Below, in pieces: positions 8,190 to 19,029 of a stretch of DNA of 64,000 bases. A program made the translations under genes and the position numbers. How positions within the stretch are numbered: position 1 is the first letter of the stretch; each line of letters begins with the position of its first letter. The notes below the pieces were generated by a model, which saw only the letters and a program-made list of their open reading frames with translations, had not been told where the DNA came from and searched no databases. Source of the DNA: Candidatus Fredericiella danica (GTDB taxonomy: Bacteria; Chloroflexota; Anaerolineae; Caldilineales; Caldilineaceae); NCBI GenBank assembly GCA_016713335.1, contig JADJPH010000038.1, positions 6,500-70,499 on the forward strand. The letters run 5' to 3'.

Positions 8190-9077
8190 ATGACGACCCT
8201 CCGCTTGGGCGCCCATATGTCGATCGCTGGCGGTGTAAGCCAGGCGCTGGACCGCGCCAACCAGGTTCACTCGAACGCTGTCCAGGTTTTCACCAAGAAC
8301 AATCGCCAGTGGAACGGCCCGCCCATCGATGTCGCCGACATTCGGCGGTGGCAGGAGCAAATGCCACAGTTTGGCATCGAGTACGCGGTCAGCCACGCCA
8401 GCTACCTCATCAATCTAGCAAGCCCCAAAGATGAGCTGTGGGAAAAGAGCCAGCGGGCGCAGCAAGACGAACTTGAACGCGCCCACGCGTATGGCATTGC
8501 GCATGTGGTGCTGCATCCCGGCGCACATATGGGCAGTGGCGAAGATGCCGGCATTGTGCGCGTGGCCAGCGCCTTGAATCGCATCCACGACCGCACCCCA
8601 GACTGCGCCGACACGATTACCTGCCTTGAACTGATGGCGGGACAGGGTTCCACCTTAGGCCGGTCCCTCGAACAACTCCGCGCGATCATCGATCAGGTCG
8701 ACGACGCCCATCGCGTTGGTGTCTGTCTCGACACCTGCCACGCCTTTGCTGCCGGCTATGAACTGCGCACTGCGGACGGCTACACGTCTTTTGTTGCGGA
8801 TGTCAACCGGATCCTTGGCCCTGCCACCGTCAAGGTATGGCACCTCAATGACAGCAAGGGTGGGCTTGGCAGCCATCTTGACCGCCACACGCATATCGGG
8901 GAAGGCGAGATCGGTGTGGCAGGATTCAGCCATATCTTGAACGACCCGCACTGGGATGGCATCGCGATGTTGCTGGAAACACCCAAAGAGGAAACTCTCG
9001 AGGAAGATCGGTTGAATCTTGCCCGGCTCATCTCACTGGTCGACGATCCAGATCGGATCCCGCCTGGCCTACGCTGA
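8190..9077 (+). CDS. nfo: Endonuclease IV (AP endonuclease)
   Basis: The 295-residue product is endonuclease IV, which cuts the backbone 5' of abasic sites in base excision repair using three zinc ions. The TIM-barrel motifs are clear: LGAHMSIAGG at the start, HASYLIN, VLHPGAH, LELMAGQG, GVCLDTCHAF, HLNDSKG, and the closing LLETP. The ATG at 8190 has AAGGA six bases upstream. The reading frame extends far upstream into the divergent tsaB gene, but that part is not conserved. It ends three bases before the convergent radical SAM gene. Confidence 0.95.
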   Translation: MTTLRLGAHMSIAGGVSQALDRANQVHSNAVQVFTKNNRQWNGPPIDVADIRRWQEQMPQFGIEYAVSHASYLINLASPKDELWEKSQRAQQDELERAHAYGIAHVVLHPGAHMGSGEDAGIVRVASALNRIHDRTPDCADTITCLELMAGQGSTLGRSLEQLRAIIDQVDDAHRVGVCLDTCHAFAAGYELRTADGYTSFVADVNRILGPATVKVWHLNDSKGGLGSHLDRHTHIGEGEIGVAGFSHILNDPHWDGIAMLLETPKEETLEEDRLNLARLISLVDDPDRIPPGLR

Positions 9078-9080
9078 TGC

Positions 9081-10157
<1,077 letters not shown>

Positions 10158-10174
10158 AGGAGATCAGGATCCGA

Positions 10175-11644
<1,470 letters not shown>

Positions 11645-11708
11645 CTAGTTCCCCTTGCTTCCCATCATCGCCGCTAAACTGAGACAAATCCTACGCGACC
11701 ACCTTCTC

Positions 11709-11768
11709 CTCTCTTTGTCTCTTTGTCTCTTTGTCTCTTTGTCTCCCGGTCTCTTTGTCTCCCGGTCT
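11709..11768. repeat. Period-8 tandem repeat between two radical SAM genes
   Basis: Four or more copies of GTCTCTTT followed by GTCTCCCG variants fill most of the 122-base gap between two B12-radical SAM genes. A related low-complexity stretch lies at 19058-19103. It overlaps the last two bases of the upstream gene's stop region. Confidence 0.75.
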
Positions 11769-13257
11769 AGATCGCCCCCTCCGCCTCCACCGCCTTGCGC
11801 AAATTCGTCTTTTCCTTCTTCGGGACAAAGGTGCTGGCCGCAATGCGGCCATTGCGCGGTAGGTTGAGCCAGAAGTCTTTCGTCTTGATGCGCCGCATGA
11901 TCGGCGAAGGCCGCAAGTAGAACTGGCGATAGGCCTTCCGATACATTTCCTCGACCAGTTCCGCCGTCATCTCGCCCATTTCGTAGCGCGCCTTCTGTTC
12001 GAAGAAGACGTAGTCCTCCCAATCGTTGATGAGGAAACGTCCCTGACGCTTCACGATCTCGTAGACCTTGGTCCCCGGATACGGCGTCATCATCGAGAAG
12101 TTGGCAATCACCGGATCGAGTTCAATCGCAAAGTCGATCGTGCGCTGCATCGTCTCACGGGTTTCGCCCGGCAAGCCAATGATCATGAACGCAATCGTTT
12201 CGAGATCGACTTCCTTGGCATTCTTGAACGCCTGGCGAATCGTGTCGTGGTCGACTTTCTTGTCAATGGAACGCAAAATCTCCGGGTCGCCACTCTCGAC
12301 CCCAAAGGCAGTGCGCTTCAGACCGGCCTGCTTGAGCAGCCCCAACATTTCCTTGGTCGCCAGGTTTGCGCGAATCCCATTGACAAAGATCCACGGTACG
12401 TGATTGAGTTTGTTATCAATCAGCAGATTCGCAAGATCCTCAAGGCGCTTGATCCGAATGTTCGCGCTGTCGTCCAATACGCCGATCTCCTCGGCGCCCA
12501 AATCTACGACCAGATGGCGCCATTCCTCGAGCACGTTTTCCGGGCTACGCGAGCGCCACTTGATCGGCATGATGCTTTGACTGCAGAAGGTGCAACGATA
12601 GGGACAACCGCGGCTGGTCATAATCGAGAAACTGCGTGCACCATCGACATGGTCGGTCGCAGGCTGCAGGTTGGTGTAACGGTCCATCTTGAAAAGATGA
12701 TAGGCCGGCCACGGGAGACTATCCAGGTCGGCGATCGGTATCCGATCCGGCGTGTTGTGGATGCGGCCATCACTGGTCTTATAGGTGACGCCAAGACAAT
12801 CCTTGAAGATATTCAGCGCAGGCGCCATGAACGCTTCAGTGGTGTACTGCGGCTGATCCTTGAGATACTCTTCGAGAATGTCGCTGATCTCAATCCAACC
12901 TTCTTCGCCTTCGCCCCGCACCACCACATCCACGTAGGGCTTTTCGCAACTCTCTTCCGGGAGGACGCTGACGTGCGGTCCACCGAGCACGATCAAACAG
13001 TCGTGCACATCCTTAATGGCACGCGCCGTGCGCCATGCCTGCTTTACCTGGGGTGTATTGGCTGTAATGCCAACCAGTTGTGGTTGATATTCACGCACAA
13101 AGTCTTCGATCGACTGGTCTTCGACGTCGGCATCGAACACCACGACCTGGTCGCCCCGCCGTTCACTCACGGCCGCCAGATAGGCAAGCCCCAAATGCGC
13201 GGTTGTTCGTGTGTCGATCGGGAGTCGAAATCTTGGATTAATCAGTGCAATGCGCAC
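11767..13257 (-). CDS. B12-binding domain radical SAM protein
   Basis: The 496-residue paralogue of the neighbour has an N-terminal B12-binding domain (HLGLAYLAAVSERRGDQV near residue 22, VLGGPHVSVLPEE near 92) and a radical SAM cluster motif RGCPYRCTFCSQS at about residues 214-224. The C-terminal region contains IGLPGETRETM and TPYPGTKVYE, usual for this class. The start is GTG at 13257, with AAGGAGGA seven to eight bases upstream. It heads an operon of three radical SAM genes and is preceded by a promoter with the AT-rich element shared with sufR. The reaction is unknown. Confidence 0.87.
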   Translation of the reverse strand: MRIALINPRFRLPIDTRTTAHLGLAYLAAVSERRGDQVVVFDADVEDQSIEDFVREYQPQLVGITANTPQVKQAWRTARAIKDVHDCLIVLGGPHVSVLPEESCEKPYVDVVVRGEGEEGWIEISDILEEYLKDQPQYTTEAFMAPALNIFKDCLGVTYKTSDGRIHNTPDRIPIADLDSLPWPAYHLFKMDRYTNLQPATDHVDGARSFSIMTSRGCPYRCTFCSQSIMPIKWRSRSPENVLEEWRHLVVDLGAEEIGVLDDSANIRIKRLEDLANLLIDNKLNHVPWIFVNGIRANLATKEMLGLLKQAGLKRTAFGVESGDPEILRSIDKKVDHDTIRQAFKNAKEVDLETIAFMIIGLPGETRETMQRTIDFAIELDPVIANFSMMTPYPGTKVYEIVKRQGRFLINDWEDYVFFEQKARYEMGEMTAELVEEMYRKAYRQFYLRPSPIMRRIKTKDFWLNLPRNGRIAASTFVPKKEKTNLRKAVEAEGAI

Positions 13258-13303
13258 GCTGTGTCCTCCTTAAAGCAGATGTTCGTCCGCTATGACGTGG
13301 GCT

Positions 13304-13360
13304 ATTCTAGCATGGGGTTGAGAATCGACCAAATTTATATAAAACAATTGATAAAAATTC
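13304..13360 (-). promoter_or_regulatory. Promoter of the triple radical SAM operon with shared AT-rich element (site B)
   Basis: On the reverse strand a weak -35 TTGGTC (13327-13332) and a good -10 TAGAAT (13304-13309) are 17 bases apart. The segment 13330-13360, overlapping and upstream of the -35, matches two other promoters in this island (16947-16975 and 19027-19055): a GAATTTTTAT half, a short spacer and a GTTTTATATAAATTTG half. Confidence 0.55.
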
Positions 13361-13378
13361 GACGCCCCCTGGCAATCG

Positions 13379-13738
13379 CTAATACCGCCCGACGCTGGCA
13401 TCGATGACTTGCGCCCAGGCGTCGATCCCGCCTGCCATGCTCGCAACATTCGTCCATCCTTGTTGGCGCAACCACTGCGTCACCTGGGCGCTGCGCACGC
13501 CATGATGGCAAAACACGATGATGTCGGCATCCTGAGCTTGCGCTTCAATGGGCAATCCTTCCAGTTGAAATTGCGCCAGCCGGCTGACCGGCGCCAATTG
13601 CACCCGGCGATCCGGCAGCGCAGCGCGCAACAGTTCATAGGGTTCACGGACATCGAGCAACACAAAGTCGTCCTCCGCCTTCAACTTCTCATCAACCGCG
13701 TTTACGGATATCTCAGGGGCGCCATAAGGGTTAGGCAT
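13379..13738 (-). CDS. Rhodanese-like domain protein
   Basis: This single-domain rhodanese has 119 residues. The fold markers FVLLDVREPYE (about 26-36) and the active-site loop FCHHGVRSAQ, with catalytic Cys in CHHGVRS, are present, followed by the typical GGIDAWAQ. Such proteins carry persulfide sulfur. It lies nine bases downstream of the NifU-domain gene and probably works with it in sulfur or Fe-S metabolism. Confidence 0.87.
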   Translation of the reverse strand: MPNPYGAPEISVNAVDEKLKAEDDFVLLDVREPYELLRAALPDRRVQLAPVSRLAQFQLEGLPIEAQAQDADIIVFCHHGVRSAQVTQWLRQQGWTNVASMAGGIDAWAQVIDASVGRY

Positions 13739-13747
13739 AGTGGGAAA

Positions 13748-14092
13748 CTATCCAATCCGGGAAGGAGTAAAAAGGACTTTGGTCACACCCAAAGCTCGTG
13801 ACTTATGCCACGACCGCGGACGATATAGGTCGGCAATGCAGATGTCGGTGATGGCATTCACACCCTTCACTTCGGTGAAATGCTCTTTCAAAAGGCGTTG
13901 AATACCAAGCTTCATCGTCAGAATACTGATCGGACAGTCGATACAGGCGCCCAACATCTTGACATGCACAATACCCTGCTCATCCACCTTGAGCACTTCG
14001 ACGTCGCCGCCATCTTTGTAAAGCGTCGGCCGGTATTCATCCAGCACTTGCTGGATCCTTGCTTCGAGCGAACTGTTGGCAGTCGCTTGCAT
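13748..14092 (-). CDS. NifU C-terminal domain (Nfu-type) Fe-S scaffold protein
   Basis: The 114-residue protein is the Nfu domain alone. It has RPTLYKDGGDVEVLKVDE followed by the cluster-binding CxxC in GACIDCPIS and the ending FTEVKGVNAI. Nfu proteins carry and hand over a [4Fe-4S] cluster. About 30 residues after the domain (SWHKSRALGV and on) are not part of the family and may be a natural tail or a late frameshift. Neighbours are rhodanese, DUF2203 and HesB genes, all in the same direction. Confidence 0.87.
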   Translation of the reverse strand: MQATANSSLEARIQQVLDEYRPTLYKDGGDVEVLKVDEQGIVHVKMLGACIDCPISILTMKLGIQRLLKEHFTEVKGVNAITDICIADLYRPRSWHKSRALGVTKVLFTPSRIG

Positions 14093-14169
14093 CCTTGTTC
14101 TCCTGAATCAGGGCGCCAACGCAACGGTTTTCTGAATCAGCGTTTGCGCCACGCACCAAAAGCGTTCAA

Positions 14170-14562
14170 TCAGTGAACGTGCTCATCCACCGGACGGCGA
14201 CCGGCAAATCCACTGTTCAATTCGTGCCAATACTCGATGTCGTCTTCACCGTAGCGCCAGCATAGATAGATTTCCCGGCCATTACGCGTACCCAGAAAAT
14301 CCACGAGGCCACGATCGATATCCTTGAGCGTAATCCCTAGCCCTGTAATCCCTTTGACGGCTTGTTCAAGGCGCGCGCCAAGGATATACAGTTCGCCGGC
14401 CTCCTTGCACCCTCCATTTTGGGCGGCTTTCTCGATGGCAGGCAACGCATCCGGACGGACGCGCAGAATCTCACGGCGCGCCGTCTGGATTTGATCCATC
14501 CATTCTCTGACCTTCGGCAGCACCAACCGCGCTTCCGCAAGGGTGAAGTATTTTGCGTTCAC
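14170..14562 (-). CDS. DUF2203 family protein
   Basis: The 130-residue protein matches the DUF2203 pattern: YFTLAEARLVLPKVREWM at the start, a central ELYILGARLEQAVKGI helix and the C-terminal DFLGTRNGREIYLCWRYGE with EYWHELNSGFAGR. Its function is unknown. I chose GTG 14562 because GGGGTGA lies just before it and the family starts at this point; a TTG five codons upstream is the alternative. The gene begins immediately after the terminator of the HesB gene. Confidence 0.8.
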   Translation of the reverse strand: MNAKYFTLAEARLVLPKVREWMDQIQTARREILRVRPDALPAIEKAAQNGGCKEAGELYILGARLEQAVKGITGLGITLKDIDRGLVDFLGTRNGREIYLCWRYGEDDIEYWHELNSGFAGRRPVDEHVH

Positions 14563-14574
14563 GGCATCACCCCA

Positions 14575-14624
14575 CAAAAAACGTGAAACATGCTCGCCAA
14601 TTGCTGGCGTGCATGTTTCACGTT
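14575..14624 (-). terminator. Rho-independent terminator after the HesB/IscA gene
   Basis: On the reverse strand a 14-bp stem (AACGTGAAACATGC, 14580-14593 with 14611-14624) plus an inner 5-bp stem (14595-14599 with 14605-14609) is followed by a run of T. This is the strongest intrinsic terminator in the island. Confidence 0.85.
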
Positions 14625-14642
14625 CCTATGCCTGCTGATAAC

Positions 14643-15014
14643 TTAGTGATGGCTGCAGCTCTCAGGCATCTCCTCGCCATCGTGACTCTTTGACGTCCGG
14701 AAGCTACTGCCACAACCACACGAACTGACCGCATTGGGGTTATCGATATGAAACCCACCCCCCATGAGATTGTCAACGTAGTCGATGCTGGCGCCGTCAA
14801 TGTAAAACAGGCTTGTCGGGTCAACAATGACTCGCAACCCATGCTGCTCATACACTTCGTCGCCCTCACGCGGTTCATCAAAGGTCATGCCATATTGCAT
14901 ACCGCCACAGCCGCCCCCTTTGACGAAAACGCGCAGCGCGTGGCTTTCTTTCAGACCCTTCTGATCCATGACGCCGCCCAGTTTGTCGGCCGCCGAATCC
15001 GTTACCGTAATCAT
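14643..15014 (-). CDS. HesB/IscA/ErpA family Fe-S assembly protein
   Basis: The 123-residue A-type carrier shows the three conserved cysteines: one in GGGCGGMQYG (about residue 36) and two in SSCGCGSSF near the C-terminus, with FYIDGASIDYVDNLMGGGFHIDNPNA between them. These proteins pass [2Fe-2S] or [4Fe-4S] clusters to apo-enzymes. A short tail rich in His, Glu and Ser follows. It lies downstream of moaA with about 90 bases between, and is followed by a strong terminator. Confidence 0.92.
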   Translation of the reverse strand: MITVTDSAADKLGGVMDQKGLKESHALRVFVKGGGCGGMQYGMTFDEPREGDEVYEQHGLRVIVDPTSLFYIDGASIDYVDNLMGGGFHIDNPNAVSSCGCGSSFRTSKSHDGEEMPESCSHH

Positions 15015-15104
15015 CCACCTATCTCCCTCTAATATTACTTGACCGAGTGCTATCCTACTTTATGCCATTCACTGATCGCCTTGCCGTCGCTGAGGCGCTT
15101 CTCC

Positions 15105-16193
15105 CTATCCACCGAGTTGATTCATCGACCGGTTGTCGGCGAATACGCCCTGCGCCAACCCGTGCCCCCAGGGCTTGTGGTAGGCGCCCGCCCGCATCAA
15201 CTCACGCATCTCCTCAAAGTCCGCCCCTGCGCGCAGCGGCGTCAATAAGTCTACTTCGTTGTCTCGCAACAGACAGAGGCGTAGCTTACCGTCTGCCGTC
15301 AAGCGGACGCGGCCACAGCCCTGGCAAAATGGTTCCGTTACGCTGCTAATGAAACCCAACGTCCCCAGGGCGCCCGGAATCCGGAATGGGCGGCTCGGGT
15401 CGACATAGTCGTAGCTTGCCTCCTCCAGCGGACCAAAGACCGCTTCGATTCGGGCTCGCATTTCTTGAAACGTCACCACGTTGCTTTGCTGAAAGTCGCT
15501 GATCTCCCCAAACGGCATCATCTCGATAAAACGGACTTCCCATTCATTCTCGAGCGTCAGCCGGGCAAGATCGATCATATCTGCAGTATCGTTGAAATTC
15601 CGCACGACGACGCTATTAAGTTTCACCGGGCGCAATCCCGCCTCTTCAGCCGCCAGAATACTGCGCCAAACATCATCGATGGCCCCCCACCGCGTGATCT
15701 TGTTGAACTTCTCGGGGTTCAGCGTATCAATGCTGATGTTGACGCGTTTCAAACCGGCGGCAGCGAGCGGGCGCGCCAGTTTATCTAACAGCACACCGTT
15801 TGTCGTCATCGCAAGATCCGTGACGCCGGGCGTCTGCGCAATCGCGGCCACCCAATCCACCACGCCCGGACGAATACTTGGCTCGCCACCGGTCAACCGA
15901 ATCTTATTGACGCCCAGACTGGCGCCGCGGACTAGAAATAGAATTTCTTCATCCGACATCAGTTCATGCCGCGGCCGAAACTTCATTTGCTCCGGCATAC
16001 AGTACACGCAACGCAAGTTGCATGCATCGGTCAGGCTGATACGCATGTAGTTGATACGACGCCCATAACTGTCATGCATCGTCTCGTTGGCATACGCACC
16101 TGGCAGCGCTGCCAGGTGTACTGCGCCGTACTCGTTCTCGATCAAATCAAGCTTGCCGATCACGATTCGCTCCGCCGTTGGGTATCCGCTCAT
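15105..16193 (-). CDS. moaA: GTP 3',8-cyclase MoaA (molybdopterin biosynthesis)
   Basis: MoaA makes the first intermediate of the molybdenum cofactor from GTP with two [4Fe-4S] clusters. The N-terminal motif CNLRCVYC (about 59-66), LTGGEPSIRPG, the C-terminal cluster cysteines in FCQGCGRVRLTADGKLRLCL, and the C-terminal Gly-Gly needed for activity are all present. The 362-residue product carries a 38-residue extension before MHDSYGRRINYMRISLTDAC, where MoaA proteins usually start; ATG 16077-16079 is therefore an alternative. The longer start lies two bases after the sufR stop, which favours translational coupling. Confidence 0.92.
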   Translation of the reverse strand: MSGYPTAERIVIGKLDLIENEYGAVHLAALPGAYANETMHDSYGRRINYMRISLTDACNLRCVYCMPEQMKFRPRHELMSDEEILFLVRGASLGVNKIRLTGGEPSIRPGVVDWVAAIAQTPGVTDLAMTTNGVLLDKLARPLAAAGLKRVNISIDTLNPEKFNKITRWGAIDDVWRSILAAEEAGLRPVKLNSVVVRNFNDTADMIDLARLTLENEWEVRFIEMMPFGEISDFQQSNVVTFQEMRARIEAVFGPLEEASYDYVDPSRPFRIPGALGTLGFISSVTEPFCQGCGRVRLTADGKLRLCLLRDNEVDLLTPLRAGADFEEMRELMRAGAYHKPWGHGLAQGVFADNRSMNQLGG

Positions 16194-16195
16194 CT

Positions 16196-16862
16196 CTAGC
16201 CGAACAAAAAGATTTCCTGACGGGATGCAGCGCCGTCAGCGACCTGATAGGTGCAACAGTTTGCATGCTCAGCCACTGAACGCACGCGTTGGCATTCTCG
16301 TCCCAGCAATTCATCGATCAAAGTCTGGTCCATCATGCAGAGTTCACGATGCTCACCCGAGACACCGCTGTACGGGCAATTATACTTATGCAGCAAATAT
16401 GCGCCATCCGGCACATTGGGATCGGTCTCCCCAGCGCGCAAGATACCCACGCTGATTGAGGAAGTCAGTCACCCGGTCAAGTCGCTCCTCGATCGGTAGT
16501 TCCTGCAAACCATCCGTATTCAGTTCCTGCGCGATTTCATGCGCCATCGCTTGAAAAACGCAGCGAATCTGTTCTGGTGGCAAGATCTGCTTCATTTCGC
16601 GCACCAGACCCGCAGCGAGCGCGCTAAAGTTGTTGGGGAAGTACGCCGCCGCCTCCGCCGTAAGCACATAACATTGCTGGGGACGACCCACAGTGCCGTT
16701 TCGTTCGAGCCGGCCCACACGGATCAGATTGTCACCCTGCAAGATATCCAGATGATGGCGCACGGAAACCGGGGCCATATCCAGGCGTTCGGCAAGCTCC
16801 GCCACATTGGCGCCGCCAGTCTGCTTCAGAATTTCGAGGATCTGTTTCCGAACTGAATGCAC
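16196..16862 (-). CDS. sufR: SufR-type Fe-S responsive transcriptional regulator (frameshifted)
   Basis: The N-terminal part has a DeoR/ArsR-like winged helix (RKQILEILKQTGGANVAELA, then MAPVSVRHHLDIL). The C-terminal part, in another frame, carries the cysteine set of SufR: CPYSGVSGEHRELC, then ECQRV and CCTYQV. The two join as GYLARW-ETDPNVPDGAYLL if one base is removed from the CCCC at 16429-16432. SufR holds an Fe-S cluster and represses Fe-S assembly genes. It heads the moaA transcript from a strong promoter bearing a 7-bp inverted repeat. The break looks like a homopolymer error. Confidence 0.82.
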
Positions 16863-16920
16863 GTACTTAGCCCGCCCCCACGCAATACCGCCTGCTGCCG
16901 AAACTGTTCATCACCAACAT

Positions 16921-16949
16921 CTTATAACACACCCGCAGCCCTTCGTCAA
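16921..16949 (-). promoter_or_regulatory. Promoter of sufR-moaA
   Basis: On the reverse strand TTGACG (16944-16949) and TATAAG (16921-16926) are 17 bases apart, a strong sigma70-type match about 58 bases before the sufR start. Confidence 0.65.
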
Positions 16950-16975
16950 TTTTTATAAAACTGACCATAAAAATC
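16947..16975 (-). promoter_or_regulatory. Candidate SufR operator (site A)
   Basis: A perfect 7-bp inverted repeat, TTTTTAT (16950-16956) and ATAAAAA (16967-16973) with a 10-base spacer, abuts the -35 box of sufR. Aligned without gaps it matches the same position at the 19001-19029 promoter in roughly two thirds of 29 bases. Autoregulation by SufR is inferred. Confidence 0.5.
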
Positions 16976-17284
16976 TAGCTGGCAAAATTACGCGGCCCGA
17001 CCGGCATGGCTTTCACCCCAATCAACTGCGTGGCGCAGACCGCCCCCATGTCAGTGAGCAGCAACGTGGCCGTCGGAAACTTCATGTTACTGGCGACCAG
17101 GCTCCACTCTTCGAGGTTTTGCCACTGCGCGGCCATCGACTTCTGTGAGCGCACCGGAATCCAACGCAACCAACCGATAACACTTGTCGCCGTCCAACGT
17201 GCGCTGCACCTGTAACCTGCTGCCGGCGTACATCGCCGCAAGGATCTGCCGGTGGGCAGCCGAAAGCTGTGCGAGCCTCACCAT
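16975..17284 (-). CDS. Uncharacterised small protein, possibly winged-helix-like (frameshifted)
   Basis: The first frame starts at ATG 17284 (MVRLAQLSAAHRQILAAMYA) and the second ends at 16975 with TQLIGVKAMPVGPRNFAS. They join as DGRAVA-NLEEWSLV if one base is dropped from the four T's at 17117-17120 (A's on the coding strand). The merged product of about 100 residues has a helical N-terminus, a YRLVALDSG beta segment and FPTATLLLTDMG, a pattern seen in small winged-helix-like proteins; this is only a resemblance. Its start lies eight bases after the preceding 68-residue gene, so it belongs to the same operon as the radical SAM gene upstream. I cannot name its function. Confidence 0.5.
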
Positions 17285-17291
17285 CACGCTT

Positions 17292-17498
17292 TTACCCGAG
17301 ATCAGACACGTATTGCTGCAACTCACGCTGGTTGATTTTGAGATACTGATCCGTCAGGATCTCGCTCATCTCAGGCTCGCTAAGACGCATGCGCAAAATC
17401 TCCAATGCGTCCTCGGGCGATTGGCCATAGGCAAGCTTGCGCTTACCATTCTTCAGCGAAAATAAATACATGAAATGTGGATTCGAGAAGCTGCTCAT
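17292..17498 (-). CDS. Uncharacterised 68-residue protein in a radical SAM operon
   Basis: The product is small, charged and soluble, with FMYLFSLKNGKRKLAYGQ followed by a helical SPEDALEILRMRLSEPEMSE. It starts three bases after the B12-radical SAM gene ends, so it is translated in the same operon. It has no cysteines and no leader/core layout, so it does not look like a modified precursor peptide; it could be a partner or substrate-binding subunit. No family is recognised. Confidence 0.6.
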   Translation of the reverse strand: MSSFSNPHFMYLFSLKNGKRKLAYGQSPEDALEILRMRLSEPEMSEILTDQYLKINQRELQQYVSDLG

Positions 17499-17501
17499 CT
17501 G

Positions 17502-18908
17502 CTACGCCTTCGCCAATGCGCCGCGATAGACCGCGGCGCCAGGTCCTTCCACATCGAGACCGCGGTTGATCTCTGCATCGTATTTCCCGGCGAGCAACTC
17601 ACGGTAAAACGCATAGTCAACGCCCACAACCTTCTCGTCATCTGGAAAGCGATGATAGTTGTCTTTTGACATCTTGCTCTTGCCTTCAGCAATGAGTTGA
17701 AAACCGAGCGCAGACCCAGGGTAGGGGGCATAGTAGGAAATCGAAGGAAAGACGCGTTTCATGCGTTTCAACATTCGCATCGTCTTGAAAGCATCTTCAT
17801 GCGTCTCTCCAGGAATGCCCAGCATGATGTTGGACCAGAATTTGGGAGGTTGTTCACCTTTTGCCTCCAACTGATCGCCAAGCCGGTTGAGCAGATCGAT
17901 CGCAAAGTAGTTGTCTTCCTCGGTGCACTCCTTGTTCAAGAGGCGGAGCACCCGATCGCTGCCGGACTCGAAGCCAATCGAAATCGTCCGCCAGTTCGTT
18001 TCAACCACCAACGCCTCGAACAGATCCGGCCATTGCCGGACGGTGTCGGACCGGCCCGCAGCCCAATAGGCCCACCGCTTTGTCAAACGTGGATATTTCT
18101 CAATCCATTCTTTCAACCACTTTGGATTCTGAAAGAACATCGAATCATGGATGACAACCGAACCAACACCATATTTCCGATCCAGGTAGTTCAATTCGTC
18201 GATCACCTGGTCCACGGGCTTGCGCCCCATATTCGGAATGTACGAATTTTCGTTGCAGAAAACGCACTGCCAGGGGCAAACGCGGCTGGTGATGATCGTC
18301 GCCACTGGTCCAGGTCCCCAGCCACAGGCCGGCTCCAGCGGCCACTTCCACTGCCAACGCCGCTTCATTTGCCAACCAACCGGCTTAGGCCACAACTCCC
18401 GATCCATCATGGGCCATTCCGCCATCGATTTGGCGCCGACGCCCTTGACCATGCGCGGAAAGGCTGCGGGGTCGCGCGCCAGTTCCACAATGGTCTCTTC
18501 GCCGGGACCCTGGACAATGTGATCAAATTCGGGGATGGCCTCCATTTCGTCCGGAGCCACCGTGGCGTGCATGCCTCCGGCCAGGACAATCCCGTGCGGA
18601 TTGACCTGCTTAAAGATCTGTGCAGCCTTGTACCCGGTCGGGAAGGTGTAACTGCGCACATTCATGATGAGCATTTCATAGCCTTGCATCTGCTTGGCCA
18701 ACTGCTCCCATTGGGTGACTGCCCGGGTCGAAACCAGATCAGTTTGGAGACCCTGCTGGTGCATAATCGTCCGCAACAGCCCAAGACCGTGATCCTGCCA
18801 CTGCTCGTGTGGCCCACTCGGATTGACGAGGTCGCCAAGGTCGCCAAGGTCGACCCACAAAATTTTACTGGTGGGCTGCTTCTTCACCCAGGGCCAGGAT
18901 ATCGACAC
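17502..18908 (-). CDS. B12-binding domain radical SAM protein
   Basis: The third B12-radical SAM protein of the island has 468 residues. The N-terminal B12-binding part contains VLAGGMHATVAPDE, and the cluster motif is SRVCPWQCVFCNEN at about residues 207-217. The C-terminal half has IMLGIPGETHEDAF and YYAPYPGSALGFQL. It is more divergent than the other two. The start is GTG 18908, with a perfect GGAGG seven bases upstream; an upstream extension of 34 codons lacks such support. Two small unknown genes follow without a gap. The promoter carries the element shared with sufR. Confidence 0.85.
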   Translation of the reverse strand: MSISWPWVKKQPTSKILWVDLGDLGDLVNPSGPHEQWQDHGLGLLRTIMHQQGLQTDLVSTRAVTQWEQLAKQMQGYEMLIMNVRSYTFPTGYKAAQIFKQVNPHGIVLAGGMHATVAPDEMEAIPEFDHIVQGPGEETIVELARDPAAFPRMVKGVGAKSMAEWPMMDRELWPKPVGWQMKRRWQWKWPLEPACGWGPGPVATIITSRVCPWQCVFCNENSYIPNMGRKPVDQVIDELNYLDRKYGVGSVVIHDSMFFQNPKWLKEWIEKYPRLTKRWAYWAAGRSDTVRQWPDLFEALVVETNWRTISIGFESGSDRVLRLLNKECTEEDNYFAIDLLNRLGDQLEAKGEQPPKFWSNIMLGIPGETHEDAFKTMRMLKRMKRVFPSISYYAPYPGSALGFQLIAEGKSKMSKDNYHRFPDDEKVVGVDYAFYRELLAGKYDAEINRGLDVEGPGAAVYRGALAKA

Positions 18909-19000
18909 AATCGAACCTCCGATTCGTTCCGCTCGGCGCCACCGCCCAATACCTGAGCGCGCCAATTTGCTGGTTGTGCAGCCGTCTGCACATCCGCGGC

Positions 19001-19029
19001 AGTATAGCACGCCCCACGATCCCCGTCAA
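19001..19029 (-). promoter_or_regulatory. Strong promoter of the third B12-radical SAM operon
   Basis: On the reverse strand TTGACG (19024-19029) and TATACT (19001-19006) are separated by 17 bases. The leader to the GTG at 18908 is about 85 bases. Confidence 0.7.

Noticed and set aside
11709..11768. CRISPR array
   Set aside because: Units are only 8 bases, contiguous and without spacers; no cas genes are nearby.
12247..13407. Long plus-strand reading frame (386 codons) opposite a radical SAM gene
   Set aside because: It mirrors the coding gene on the other strand and has no recognisable motif. Similar long mirror frames occur opposite secA (40043-41401), the third radical SAM gene (17697-18956) and the histidine kinase (43070-44629); all arise from GC-rich codon use.
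17292..17498. Precursor peptide of a radical SAM-modified natural product
   Set aside because: The 68-residue product has no Cys-rich or Gly-rich core and looks like a folded charged protein.
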